A DNA stretch of 64,000 nucleotides, taken from assembly GCF_002104515.1 (NCBI RefSeq), contig NZ_NBOE01000001.1, forward strand, positions 620,001 through 684,000. Direction: 5' to 3'. Position 1 is the stretch's first letter. Each line of letters opens with the position of its first letter. The DNA is from Colwellia polaris. GTDB lineage: Bacteria > Pseudomonadota > Gammaproteobacteria > Enterobacterales > Alteromonadaceae. Positions 54,992 through 63,722 of the stretch are shown piece after piece. A model generated the notes under the pieces. It searched no databases, was not told the DNA's origin, and worked only from the letters and a program-made list of their open reading frames with translations. A program made the translations under genes and the position numbers.

Positions 54992-57256
54992 ATGAATAAA
55001 CCAAAGGACAGCACTGGCCATAAAAATAGCCAAGAGCTGATTATTGAGGGCGCTAGCTGTGCAAGTTGTGTCGCCAAGATTGAAACAGCATTGAAGCGTA
55101 TTGATGGCGTAGATAATGCTCAGATGAACTTTGCATTGAGGACTGTTGTTGTTGATGGAGAAGTTGATTCAGAGGATCTTGTGCAAGCCATAGAATCAAT
55201 AGGTTACAACGCAAGGAGTGCAGAAGATACAAGTGATGATGAACTATTAGATGAGAAGGAGATTGCAGACCAAAAATACTATACAAGTTTAATGAGAAAA
55301 ATGTGGATAGCCTTGGGCCTTGGCGTACCGTTGATGATTTATAGTATTGCAGGTGGCCCAATGACTGTTGAAACTACGTTGGAACGTGGTATTTGGTTAT
55401 TTATAGGGATCTTATGTGCAGCCATTATGTATTTTGCAGGTAAGCATTTTTATGTTGGTGCTTGGAAATCTTTTGTAAATCATAGTGCAAATATGGATAC
55501 GTTAATTGCTCTGGGAACAGGTACTGCATGGATTTATTCTATGGTAGTTGTTTTCTTTCCCATGGCTGTTCCTGAAATGGCAAGGCATGTTTATTTTGAA
55601 GCTACTGCAATGATCATCGGATTGATTGATTTAGGGTTAGCATTAGAAGTAAAAGCGCGAGGAAGAACAAGCGAAGCAATTAAGCGTTTAATTGGGTTAC
55701 AAGCAAAAACAGCACGAGTAGTTCGTGATAAGAAAGAAGTTGATATTGCTATTGAGCAAGTTTTATTAAATGACATTGTTCGAGTACGCCCAGGAGAAAA
55801 AATTCCTGTAGATGGCCTAGTCATTGAGGGGCACACCTCGATAGATGAGTCCATGTTAACAGGGGAGCCTATGCCTGTCGCAAAAGAAGAAGAAGATGAG
55901 ATCGTTGCAGGAACATTAAATAAGACGGGTTCAATTCTTTTTAAAGCGACAAGAGTAGGTAAAGATACTGCGTTAGCACAAATTATTAATATGGTGAAAA
56001 GAGCACAAAACTCTAAGCCACCAATTGGGCGCTTAGCAGATGCTATATCTGCCTATTTCGTGCCTGTTGTTATGATCATCTCTATTGTTAGCGCTTTGGT
56101 ATGGCTTAACTTCGGTCCTGATCCCGCGTTAGCCTTTGCGATTGTCTCTGCAACCACGGTTCTGATTATTGCCTGCCCTTGTGCTTTAGGTTTGGCTACA
56201 CCAATGTCAGTGATGGTCGGTGTAGGTAAGGCTGCCGAAGCTGGAGTTTTGATTAGAAATGGAGAAGCGTTACAAACAGCATCAAAAATTACCGCGATGA
56301 TTCTCGATAAAACGGGGACTATTACAGAGGGTTCTCCTACGGTAACCGACATTCTCGTTGCTGATAAATCCTATACAGAAAAATATATCTTAACGATAGC
56401 CTCTAGTATTGAAAGCAGATCTGAACATCCACTTGCACAGGCTATCGTTGATTCCGCGATAGCACAAGAGATCGATCCTGAAGATATAAGTGATTTTCAA
56501 GCTATAGCTGGACACGGTATAGAGGCAAAACTTGAAGATCATCATTTACTCTTCGGTAATCAAAAGTTGATGTTTAAAAAAGGCGTGTTTTTAGGAGAAT
56601 TTGTCTCAAAAGCACAAAAGTTAGCTGATGAAGCTAAGACACCAATGTACCTCGCTATAGATAATAAACTTGCAGCAATTATAGCTGTATCTGATCCAAT
56701 CAAAGAAGACTCTATTGAAGCAATCAAAAGGCTACAAAGTAGTGGTATCAGAGTAGTTATGCTTACTGGCGATAATAGAGCTACTGCAAATGCAGTAGCA
56801 AAAAAAGTCGGTATAAAAGAAGTGTTTGCTGAGGTACTTCCAGAAGATAAGTCAAATAAAGTGGCGGAATTACAAGCCCAAAATGAAATCGTTGGTATGA
56901 CAGGAGATGGTATTAATGATGCCCCAGCATTGGCATTGGCCAATGTTGGATTCGCCATTGGTACTGGAACCGATGTGGCAATTGAAAGTGCTGATATCAC
57001 CTTGATGAGAGGATCACTTCATGGCTTAGCTGATGCAATAGCTGTCAGTAAAGCCACGCTTAGAAATATCAAACAAAACCTGTTTGGTGCATTTATTTAT
57101 AACGTTGCAGGGGTTCCATTTGCAGCAGGGATTTTATACCCATTTTTTGGTTTGTTACTCAGCCCGGTTATTGCAGGTGCTGCCATGGCATTTTCATCAT
57201 TAACTGTGGTCAGTAACGCCAACCGTTTACGTTTTTTTAAACCCAAAGAGCATTAA
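54992..57256 (+). CDS. copA: Cu(I)-exporting P1B-type ATPase
   Basis: A 754-residue P-type ATPase with one N-terminal HMA domain (ASCASC, Cys23 and Cys26), eight membrane helices, the metal-site CPC (395-397), the phosphorylation site DKTGT (439-443), the SEHPLA nucleotide motif and [11 protein letters not shown]. The CPC motif together with the [11 protein letters not shown] segment marks the Cu(I)/Ag(I) group. I chose the ATG at 54992 after AGGAG; an in-frame GTG 18 bases upstream overlaps the chaperone stop. It exports cytoplasmic copper to the periplasm for the Cus and Cop systems. Confidence 0.95.
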   Translation: MNKPKDSTGHKNSQELIIEGASCASCVAKIETALKRIDGVDNAQMNFALRTVVVDGEVDSEDLVQAIESIGYNARSAEDTSDDELLDEKEIADQKYYTSLMRKMWIALGLGVPLMIYSIAGGPMTVETTLERGIWLFIGILCAAIMYFAGKHFYVGAWKSFVNHSANMDTLIALGTGTAWIYSMVVVFFPMAVPEMARHVYFEATAMIIGLIDLGLALEVKARGRTSEAIKRLIGLQAKTARVVRDKKEVDIAIEQVLLNDIVRVRPGEKIPVDGLVIEGHTSIDESMLTGEPMPVAKEEEDEIVAGTLNKTGSILFKATRVGKDTALAQIINMVKRAQNSKPPIGRLADAISAYFVPVVMIISIVSALVWLNFGPDPALAFAIVSATTVLIIACPCALGLATPMSVMVGVGKAAEAGVLIRNGEALQTASKITAMILDKTGTITEGSPTVTDILVADKSYTEKYILTIASSIESRSEHPLAQAIVDSAIAQEIDPEDISDFQAIAGHGIEAKLEDHHLLFGNQKLMFKKGVFLGEFVSKAQKLADEAKTPMYLAIDNKLAAIIAVSDPIKEDSIEAIKRLQSSGIRVVMLTGDNRATANAVAKKVGIKEVFAEVLPEDKSNKVAELQAQNEIVGMTGDGINDAPALALANVGFAIGTGTDVAIESADITLMRGSLHGLADAIAVSKATLRNIKQNLFGAFIYNVAGVPFAAGILYPFFGLLLSPVIAGAAMAFSSLTVVSNANRLRFFKPKEH

Positions 57257-57271
57257 TATAAGGGGTTCAAT

Positions 57272-57637
57272 ATGTTAATAATTAATTTAATTGGCTTAGG
57301 CTTAATCGTGTTAATTGTTTGGTGGTTTTGGTTATACCAAGCGCAATCAACTCAAGTGAGCGATGAGCAGGATAATAGTGAAATAACCGTTGTTGTTGAA
57401 GACGGAATTTATCAACCTGCGCATATTTCTTTGCTTGAAAATAAAGCATTACAGATAAACTTTGTCCGTAAAGATGCCAGTCCTTGTGCGGCAACCGTGC
57501 TGTTTCCTGAATTAGAAATAAGTGCCGATTTACCACTAAATAAAACCTTTGCTGTCCAGTTACCGCTCTTGAAAAAAGGTGAATATGCTTTTCATTGTCA
57601 AATGAAAATGTATAGCGGTACCTTGGTTGTTAAATAA
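57272..57637 (+). CDS. Membrane-anchored cupredoxin
   Basis: A 121-residue protein with one N-terminal helix (about 5-22) and a cupredoxin domain facing the periplasm. The C-terminal FHCQMKMYSG gives a His/Cys/Met type-1-like site (His108, Cys109, Met113), with Cys72 as an added ligand. Small cupredoxins of this kind follow copper ATPases and may receive Cu(I) as it leaves. It starts 16 bases after the ATPase stop. Confidence 0.88.
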   Translation: MLIINLIGLGLIVLIVWWFWLYQAQSTQVSDEQDNSEITVVVEDGIYQPAHISLLENKALQINFVRKDASPCAATVLFPELEISADLPLNKTFAVQLPLLKKGEYAFHCQMKMYSGTLVVK

Positions 57638-57662
57638 ATAAACACTTTTAGAGGAAATTATT

Positions 57663-58034
57663 ATGACTGATTTAGATCATAGAGTTGGCGTTAGAGAAAA
57701 TAACCTAGTGGTTAGAAATCTTAGGCTTACCAAGGTAACAGATGAAAACATCGATGGGTTAATTGCCGAAATAGATCACCTGTTTGGCTTAGACGAGGTT
57801 TCCTTCAATCGAAAAGAGAGGACCATTCACTTAGCCTATGATGCGGCGAATTTGAACCTTGATGGTATTGAAAATGTTATTAGAAAACATGGAGTGGATA
57901 TTCACAACGATTGGTGGACGCATACTAAAGAGGGCTATTACAAATATTGTGATCAAAACGTTAAAGATAATTTTGAACATGAACCTTGGAGTTGTCATAA
58001 AGCACCACCAAGTTCGACTAAAAGAAAGCGTTAG
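57663..58034 (+). CDS. Uncharacterised HMA-fold-like protein in the copper operon
   Basis: A 123-residue cytoplasmic protein. Residues 15-80 show a beta-alpha-beta-beta-alpha-beta pattern like HMA domains but without CxxC. The C-terminal part has NDWWTHTKEGYYKYCDQN and SCHKAPP with Trp, His, Tyr and Cys residues, and ends in a basic KRKR. A decayed copy of this C-terminal part lies at 59119-59248. I do not recognise a named family. Its place after ATPase and cupredoxin suggests a copper-related task. Confidence 0.75.
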   Translation: MTDLDHRVGVRENNLVVRNLRLTKVTDENIDGLIAEIDHLFGLDEVSFNRKERTIHLAYDAANLNLDGIENVIRKHGVDIHNDWWTHTKEGYYKYCDQNVKDNFEHEPWSCHKAPPSSTKRKR

Positions 58035-58068
58035 TACCTAGCCAAAATAACTTAATAAGGAATTACTT

Positions 58069-58419
58069 ATGTTAATAAAAACATTTCAAAATTTTGCACT
58101 AACAGTATTTTTTCTAGTGCTCACAGGATGTGCAAATAGTGATTTATCACACCGATATCTAATGCGTGGTCAAGTAGTTTCTGCATCACCAGATAATATT
58201 GTTGTCTGTGTTGGATTTGATGACGGTGCAAAAGTGGGACAAATTTTAAATACTTACCGATTTGCTATGAATGATGATAATGAAGACGGTGCCGATTTTT
58301 TTCGTAAAGTTGAAAAAGGACAAATTATAATCGATGAAATTATAGATGAACACTTCGCTAAAGTTTCAGTTTTGTCCGGCACAATTAAAAAGTTTGATAT
58401 GGTGCAATTAAATAAATAA
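58069..58419 (+). CDS. Small lipoprotein of unknown function
   Basis: A 116-residue lipoprotein with a clear lipobox (LTGCAN, Cys near residue 21). The rest is a small beta-rich domain with VGQILNTYRF and VLSGTIKKFDMVQL, resembling short barrel domains of flagellar or surface lipoproteins such as the FlgT C-terminal part. No metal motif stands out. It is followed by a terminator. Confidence 0.75.
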   Translation: MLIKTFQNFALTVFFLVLTGCANSDLSHRYLMRGQVVSASPDNIVVCVGFDDGAKVGQILNTYRFAMNDDNEDGADFFRKVEKGQIIIDEIIDEHFAKVSVLSGTIKKFDMVQLNK

Positions 58420-58432
58420 AAGTGCACCGCTG

Positions 58433-58465
58433 CGTGATGTAGGTAATTAAATATCACGTTTTTTT
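58433..58465 (+). terminator. Terminator after the lipoprotein gene
   Basis: CGTGAT (58433-58438) pairs with ATCACG (58453-58458) across a 14-base loop and is followed by seven Ts. Confidence 0.65.
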
Positions 58466-58494
58466 ACTTAACAGAAGCAATTAGGATACTCATT

Positions 58495-58803
58495 ATGGAA
58501 GGTTTATTGTCGTTACTGGTTTACGCTGTATTATTTTATTTTCTGATGCGCTTTGGTTGTGGCTCACATATGGTTCATGGCCATCACAAGGCAGAAGAAA
58601 AAAAATCAAATAATGATGTTTTTATGGATCCAGTCTGTGGAAAAGTTGTAGCTGACAACGAAGGTTATGGTGAATTGGTCGATGGTAAGTTGTTTCGATT
58701 TTGTTCCAAATCTTGTTTAGATGAGTTTGATAATAATATTGAACAACTAAGCAAAAAGCCTAATAAATTTATTGTTAAAGAGGAGCACAAAAATGAAGCA
58801 TAA
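58495..58803 (+). CDS. Membrane-anchored YHS-domain protein
   Basis: A 102-residue protein with one N-terminal helix and a YHS domain. DPVCGKVV and FRFCSKSCLDEF carry the cysteines of this metal-binding fold. A short HMVHGHHK segment links helix and domain. YHS domains accompany copper ATPases and probably bind Cu or other soft metals. Its end overlaps the next gene by 11 bases. Confidence 0.87.
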   Translation: MEGLLSLLVYAVLFYFLMRFGCGSHMVHGHHKAEEKKSNNDVFMDPVCGKVVADNEGYGELVDGKLFRFCSKSCLDEFDNNIEQLSKKPNKFIVKEEHKNEA

Positions 58804-59065
58804 AATTTCTCTTTTTGCTTTTGGCAATGCTACCAGTTTGTTTTTGCTAATGAGTTTTATAATCTGCGTGGTATTCGATCTCATTCTTCCAGAACAGGCG
58901 ATGTACACTGTCTGGTTAAAGCTCTTACCCGGCTTTACGTGGATATCATGGCGCAGCTTTCTTTTAGGTGCGGCTGAAAGCTATGCGTACGGATGGTACA
59001 TCGCGTTAATTTGGGTACCGTTATATAACTATTTTGGCCATAAAGTTAAATTGGCCAAAGAGTAA
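58793..59065 (+). CDS. DUF5676-like small membrane protein
   Basis: A 90-residue protein with two helices (about 8-28 and 55-80). PGFTWISWRSFLLGAAESYAYGWYIA is the conserved part of this group, which I recall as DUF5676; only part of it is quoted as motif here: WISWRSFLLG and SYAYGWY. The start at 58793 follows AGGAG by seven bases inside the YHS gene. Such proteins occur next to copper ATPases and YHS proteins. Function unknown. Confidence 0.82.
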   Translation: MKHKISLFAFGNATSLFLLMSFIICVVFDLILPEQAMYTVWLKLLPGFTWISWRSFLLGAAESYAYGWYIALIWVPLYNYFGHKVKLAKE

Positions 59066-59118
59066 TTCAGCTAAAGTGGAGGTTTTTAATCTGACTGCCA
59101 TGAAACTCAGCGTTGGTG

Positions 59119-59248
59119 TAAGTGATCTGATATTGCTGATGATTGATGGAATCAACTTAAAGAAGACTACTATAAATTTACCGTTCAAAATTTAAACGGT
59201 AACGCTGAGCACGTGGCGAGTTGTTGTAATAAAGCACCCGCAGGTTAA
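59119..59248 (+). pseudogene. Decayed copy of the 57663 gene (C-terminal part)
   Basis: One frame reads SDIADD-stop-WNQLKEDYYKFTVQN...SCCNKAPAG-stop. The intact gene at 57663-58034 reads VDIHNDWWTHTKEGYYKYCDQN...SCHKAPP. The stop at 59144-59146 (TGA) stands where the intact gene has a Trp codon (TGG). Upstream parts of the copy cannot be followed safely. Confidence 0.75.
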
Positions 59249-59272
59249 AAAATTGTAACTTAAGGATTAATA

Positions 59273-59911
59273 ATGGAAATTTCACATTCAGGGATGTGGG
59301 TACTAGCGCTGATCATGATCGTGCTTGTCTCATGGTATATGTATAAATATTTGGCCCCTACGTCTTGGCACGAATGGGCAGGGGCAGGAGTGGTACAAGC
59401 TTTTATTATTGCGCTATATGCAGAAATGTATGGATTTCCATTAACGATTTACTTACTAGCGCGTTTTGGTGGTCTCGACAAAACCGGTCTCAATGCCAAT
59501 CTGTGGTCTTCTTTGGTGGGGATGGGTGAAACAGGCATGATGATCTCAATGATTTTGGGCTACATATTACTATTCATTGGCATCGGTATATTTTTTCAAG
59601 GCTGGCGTCAGGTACACCGAGCCAGACAAGAAAATAAATTGGTGACTGATGGACTTTATGCCTTGGCACGGCATCCACAATACACGGGGTTATTTATTGC
59701 ATTGTTTGGTGAAGGCGTGGTGCATTGGCCAACACTTTTTTCTGTCGGATTACTACCGGTTATCATCTTTATCTATTACCGACTGTCCAAACGCGAGGAA
59801 TTAGCGGTAATAAAAGAATTTGGTGAGGAATATATAGAACATCAAAAACGAGTACCGATGTTTATCCCTCGCTTATCGCAATGGAAGTCTTTTATCGCTC
59901 AATCAAAATAA
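59273..59911 (+). CDS. Isoprenylcysteine-methyltransferase-like membrane protein
   Basis: A 212-residue membrane protein with five or so helices. The C-terminal half has the ICMT/PEMT-type SAM site: GLYALARHPQYTGLF, then the YRLSKREELAVIKEFGEEY segment. Bacterial proteins of this kind are methyltransferases of unknown substrate and are often found in copper and heavy-metal gene groups. An AAGG site precedes the ATG. It is the last gene before the HflK/HflC pair. Confidence 0.85.
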   Translation: MEISHSGMWVLALIMIVLVSWYMYKYLAPTSWHEWAGAGVVQAFIIALYAEMYGFPLTIYLLARFGGLDKTGLNANLWSSLVGMGETGMMISMILGYILLFIGIGIFFQGWRQVHRARQENKLVTDGLYALARHPQYTGLFIALFGEGVVHWPTLFSVGLLPVIIFIYYRLSKREELAVIKEFGEEYIEHQKRVPMFIPRLSQWKSFIAQSK

Positions 59912-59961
59912 ATACGAAAGTGGAGGTTGAAGAGCCATTTCACCAGTATTAGTCACTACTG

Positions 59962-60210
59962 GTGGATCAGGCCATTCGCTCTTCTGAGGGCTATGCAATT
60001 CAAAGAGTCAACGAAGCTAAAGGGGATACTGCAAAGTTCATCGCTTTATTATCTGAGTACGAGAAAGCGCCCGAAGTTACCAAAAGGCGACTTTACCTAG
60101 AAACAATGAGGCAAGTTTTGCCTAGAATAGAAAATAAAATAGTAATTGATACGAAAGTTGCATCGGTATTACCTTTATTACCTCTTTCAACGGCTAAAGG
60201 AATTGAATAA
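59962..60210 (+). pseudogene. Truncated HflK (C-terminal part only)
   Basis: An 82-codon frame starting with GTG matches the C-terminal end of HflK: ARGDTAKFIALLSEYEKAPEV-like text (NEAKGDTAKFIALL, YEKAPEVTKRRLYLETM). The membrane anchor and SPFH domain, some 250 residues in a full HflK, are missing. It overlaps the hflC start by one base, as full hflK-hflC pairs do. It is either a remnant or a short soluble partner kept by translational coupling. Confidence 0.75.
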
Positions 60211-61175
60211 TGAATAAGATTAAATATCTAGCCGCTTTCATATTATTTCCACTAATAATTTTAGGATATGAATCACTCTATAAAGTGGGTGAAACAGAAC
60301 AAATCATAATTACACAGTTTGGTAAACCTATTGGTGGGGTTATTGATGCTGCTGGGCTGAAGATTAAGCTCCCTTTTATCCAAAAAATCAATAGCATTGA
60401 AAAACGGATTCTTTTATGGGATGGGTCGGCAAATGATATGCCAACGAAAGATAAGCTTTATATAACGGTTGATACCTTTGGTCGTTGGCGTATTAAAGAT
60501 CCTCTACAATTTTTCTTAAGGCTAAGAGATGAACGCAGTGCACAATCTAGATTAGAGGACATTCTCGGCAGTGAAACTCGTAATGCAGTTGCTAAACATG
60601 AGCTGATTGAAATCATTCGTACTACTAAAGAAAGAAAAGCTTCGATAGATCCTCTCCTGGCAAATGCGAGTATTGGTAAGTTATTACCAATTAGTCGTGG
60701 AAGACGTCAAATTGAAGAAGATATTTTTTCCGCAGCATCTAACAAGTTGAGTGAGTTTGGTATTGAACTTATGGATATTCGTTTTAAGCGTATTAATTAT
60801 AATGAGAGTGTACGTCAAAAAATTTATTCTCGTATGATTAGTGAACGTCAACAAATTGCAGAAAGGTTTCGTTCAGAAGGCGCTGGAGAAGCCGCCCGAA
60901 TAATAGGTAGTAAGCAAAAAGAGTTGCAACAAATAGAGTCGGAAGCATACAGGAAAACTGAAGAAATCAAAGGGGATGCTGATGCATTGGCAACCGGAAT
61001 TTATGCCAAAGCCTATAACAAAAACAATTCAGCACGTGAACTCTATGAATTTGTACAAATACTTGAAATTTATCAAGATATCATTGATGAAAAGACAACC
61101 TTGATGTTAACGACAGATAGTGATATTTATCGTTTGTTAAACGGAGTTAACAATCAAAAACAGAAGATTGATTAG
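60210..61175 (+). CDS. hflC: HflC-like SPFH-domain protein
   Basis: A 321-residue membrane protein with an N-terminal anchor and an SPFH/band-7 domain (GETEQIIITQFGKP near residues 27-40), then a long coiled coil (RMISERQQIAERFRSEG). HflC normally pairs with HflK to form a cage around the FtsH protease. Here the partner is truncated, and this copy is probably not the housekeeping one. Its link to metal resistance may be control of membrane-protein quality under copper stress, which is inferred. Confidence 0.9.
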   Translation: MNKIKYLAAFILFPLIILGYESLYKVGETEQIIITQFGKPIGGVIDAAGLKIKLPFIQKINSIEKRILLWDGSANDMPTKDKLYITVDTFGRWRIKDPLQFFLRLRDERSAQSRLEDILGSETRNAVAKHELIEIIRTTKERKASIDPLLANASIGKLLPISRGRRQIEEDIFSAASNKLSEFGIELMDIRFKRINYNESVRQKIYSRMISERQQIAERFRSEGAGEAARIIGSKQKELQQIESEAYRKTEEIKGDADALATGIYAKAYNKNNSARELYEFVQILEIYQDIIDEKTTLMLTTDSDIYRLLNGVNNQKQKID

Positions 61176-61319
61176 TTGTATTCAATTTAAGAGTAAGGAA
61201 AATAATGGCCTATAAATATCGACTATCAAACGATTATATTGTTCACAGGTTACTTTTTTGGAAGAGCTGGACGAACTAAAATATTAGCAGGTAACAACCT
61301 TGTAGAAACACAGCTAAAA

Positions 61320-61341
61320 CCCTTGCCTGTCAAGGCAAGGG
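61320..61341 (+). repeat. Small GC-rich hairpin between hflC and the CBS gene
   Basis: CCCTTGCC and GGCAAGGG pair perfectly around TGTCAA. There is no T run directly after it. The 208 bases between hflC and the CBS gene also hold a 24-codon frame at 61205 with a good ribosome site but no recognisable product. Confidence 0.6.
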
Positions 61342-61383
61342 ATAAATATTGCCTATTTTACTGGACCATGGAGATTATAAACT

Positions 61384-62016
61384 ATGACCTATTGGATTTT
61401 TAGCCAAGGTTTAGCTGTTCCTGCTAGAACAGATAAGTTGTTGGAAAAGCAAAGAGTAAAACCGTTAACAGCATTAAACAAAATCACAAAAGTTATAGAT
61501 ATGGAAGAAAGTAGTATTCAGAACCTAGAAATAAATGACCAAAAGAGGAAAGTTGTAAACACTGCTTATCACAATATTTCCAATAAGGAACGTCAATCAG
61601 TAAATAACGCTAATGATTTTATGTCATCTCCGGTAGTTACATTATTTGAGGGAACTTTAATCTCAGAAGCGCGTGTTAAGTTTCAAGATTATCGCTTTCG
61701 TCATTTTCCAGTGGTTAATCGAACTAGTCAGATCATAGGAATTGTTTCAGATAGAGATATGCTTGCAAATACTAATTTTAATGAACAAGTAATTTCTACA
61801 AAAAATGCTACGGATCCTGTTTCTCAAATAATGGTTAATGATGTCATTACTGCTTCTGCGGATACAAGTATTAATGAAATTTGCCAAGTAATGTTTAATC
61901 AACACATTGGGGCACTTCCAATAGTCGATGAAAAACATCAATTATTAGGGTTAATAACTCGAAGTGATATTTTGAGAGTAATTATCAAAAATGAGCAAAT
62001 GGAGTTTTGGGTTTAA
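61384..62016 (+). CDS. CBS-domain protein
   Basis: A 210-residue cytoplasmic protein with two CBS domains (about 78-140 and 145-205): FMSSPVVTL...RFRHFPVVN...IIGIVSDRDML and IMVNDVITA...IGALPIVDE...LLGLITRSDIL. The pair should bind adenine nucleotides. An N-terminal extension of about 75 residues is unrecognised. CBS proteins of this type occur near HflC and methyltransferase genes in copper clusters. Function is regulatory at best guess. Confidence 0.88.
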   Translation: MTYWIFSQGLAVPARTDKLLEKQRVKPLTALNKITKVIDMEESSIQNLEINDQKRKVVNTAYHNISNKERQSVNNANDFMSSPVVTLFEGTLISEARVKFQDYRFRHFPVVNRTSQIIGIVSDRDMLANTNFNEQVISTKNATDPVSQIMVNDVITASADTSINEICQVMFNQHIGALPIVDEKHQLLGLITRSDILRVIIKNEQMEFWV

Positions 62017-62169
62017 ATATTATTACTCTTTATTGTTTGCGATAATAATGAAAGGTGGGTTTTACTCACACCTTGGCTGTTGATTTTTAAGGGTTTAAAT
62101 TTGTTGTTGGCATTGTAGTTGCAAGAACAGAAGGACCTATGACGACATATTGACACCTGAGAAATAATC

Positions 62170-62493
62170 ATGACCACCATAAATAATTCCCTTTTGGCCC
62201 AGATGCAGAGCATGTCTCTTGAAGCCATAGCAAAGCCACAGAATAACGATAATATTGTTAACAAAACAACCAATAATTTTGGTGATTTATTGTCAAACGC
62301 TCTCAATACTGTAAATGATTTACATAAAGATGCAGGAAAGAAAACTACAGCATTTGAATTAGGGGATAGAAGTGTAACGTTAGCAGATGTAATGATTGCA
62401 AGATCTAAAGCTGGTATAGGTTCAGATGCGACTATTCAAATTAGAAATAAGGCAATTGAAGGTTACAAAGAGATCATGAGTATGCCTGTTTGA
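62170..62493 (+). CDS. fliE: Flagellar hook-basal body protein FliE
   Basis: A 107-residue protein with the whole FliE pattern: an N-terminal low-complexity region, FGDLLSNALNTVNDLHKDAG, then LADVMIARSKAGIG and the C-terminal QIRNKAIEGYKEIMSMPV. FliE joins the MS ring to the flagellar rod. No other flagellar gene is in the window, so this is a lone copy, probably carried along with the island. It appears intact. Confidence 0.92.
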   Translation: MTTINNSLLAQMQSMSLEAIAKPQNNDNIVNKTTNNFGDLLSNALNTVNDLHKDAGKKTTAFELGDRSVTLADVMIARSKAGIGSDATIQIRNKAIEGYKEIMSMPV

Positions 62494-62508
62494 TTCTGCT
62501 TAGTATTG

Positions 62509-62541
62509 AAACTAAGAAGTTCATTATTCATTACTTAGTTT
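62509..62541 (+). terminator. Weak hairpin terminator after fliE
   Basis: AAACTAAG (62509-62516) pairs with CTTAGTTT (62534-62541), with T-rich sequence in the right arm. Confidence 0.5.
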
Positions 62542-62679
62542 TAAGTGTCTTATGAATGAACAATATATCCGAAAGGACTTTACCTTTGCTAGTATTAAAC
62601 GCAAATTCTGGGATATCCTATGGAATAGCTGCCTAGTTTGCAAATTCCCGATGTTTATCCAAGTCCATTTATCATGAAA

Positions 62680-62910
62680 ACTCAGGGATAAAAACTCATG
62701 TAGGAAAAGTTATCAGCCAATTTCATAAAGCAATTTAAAAAAGGTCATAAGAAAAAAACAAAGTCCTTGTTAGCTGATGATGTCACTATTTTTGAAAAGG
62801 GGCGGGGAGAAGGTTTTGTGGATGATTATGCCAATCATCACAAGCTTGTGGATTTCTTTTCACACACAATAAATATAGGTCAAGTTCTTAGTGTAAATAA
62901 GGAAAAGGAT
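62680..62910 (+). pseudogene. Frameshifted remnant of an NTF2-like gene
   Basis: The first frame reads GKVISQFHKAI then stops; a shifted frame continues KSLLADDVTIFEKG and DDYANHHKLVD. The intact protein at 49480-49965 has GKIVTQFHKAI, RYLLDDNVTIFEGG and DEYANHH in the same order. The remnant has lost its start and end and joins directly to the ribosome site of the SDR gene. Confidence 0.8.
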
Positions 62911-63678
62911 ATGTCAAAAATTATAGTAATCACTGGTGCTGGTTCAGGTATAGGGCTTCAGCTATCTAAAACTTTGCTGCTAAACGAGCTGAGTATACAA
63001 GTTATCGCTATTGGTAGGCGCGGTAATAGACTATCTCAATTACAAGAACTTTTTCCAAAAAAAGTGTTAACTATTGAGGCCGATCTAGCTTCTCCTGAGG
63101 GACGGAAGGAAGTTATATCAACTCTTTCTAAATATTCGCATATTGACTATTTAGTGCATGCTGCTGCAACCATTCATCCGTTAAATAGTATTAAAAACGT
63201 CAAACTCGATGATTGGCGACAGTCTCAGCAGATAAATGTTGAAGCGCCTTTTTTCTTAACCCAATTATTATTAAGTAAATTTAATAATAGTAGAGTGCTT
63301 TTTATAACTAGCGAAACAATCATTCATCCAGTTTCTGGTGCAAGCAGCTATTGCGTTAGTAAAGCAGGGCAGCAAATGGTATACGAGTGTTTTAAAACAG
63401 AGTTTCCTGTAAATCAAGTTGCTTTTGGTCTTGTTTCACCTGGGATGGTGGATACACCAATGCAAGAACAAATCAGGCAGGCTGATCCAAACGAACTTCC
63501 AATGATTGAAACAATATCACAATTATTTAAAGAAAATAAATTATTGGCACCTAGTTTGGTTGCAGATTTTCTTAAATGGTTATTGTTGACGGTAAATGTA
63601 AACGAGTTTAGTCAAAATATGTGGGATATTTATGACGTAAAGCATCACTCATATTGGCGAAATAAAAATGAAAACTAA
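62911..63678 (+). CDS. Short-chain dehydrogenase/reductase
   Basis: A 255-residue SDR with the cofactor motif TGAGSGIG (about 8-15) and the active-site YCVSK with a preceding Ser (ITSETIIHPVSGASSYCVSK, shown as parts: PVSGASSYCVSK). I set the start at the ATG at 62911, after AAGGAAAAGG; a longer in-frame start at 62767 would include the NTF2 remnant. Substrate unknown. It is followed 44 bases later by a FAD-oxidase gene, perhaps in one operon. Confidence 0.9.
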   Translation: MSKIIVITGAGSGIGLQLSKTLLLNELSIQVIAIGRRGNRLSQLQELFPKKVLTIEADLASPEGRKEVISTLSKYSHIDYLVHAAATIHPLNSIKNVKLDDWRQSQQINVEAPFFLTQLLLSKFNNSRVLFITSETIIHPVSGASSYCVSKAGQQMVYECFKTEFPVNQVAFGLVSPGMVDTPMQEQIRQADPNELPMIETISQLFKENKLLAPSLVADFLKWLLLTVNVNEFSQNMWDIYDVKHHSYWRNKNEN

Positions 63679-63722
63679 GTCTCTTTTAACTGCTATTTGC
63701 GAAACTATCAAGGCGGGTTGTT

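Noticed and set aside
62767-62910. N-terminal extension of the short-chain dehydrogenase
   Set aside because: The extension matches an NTF2-like protein and is a remnant; the SDR fold and its ribosome site begin at 62911.
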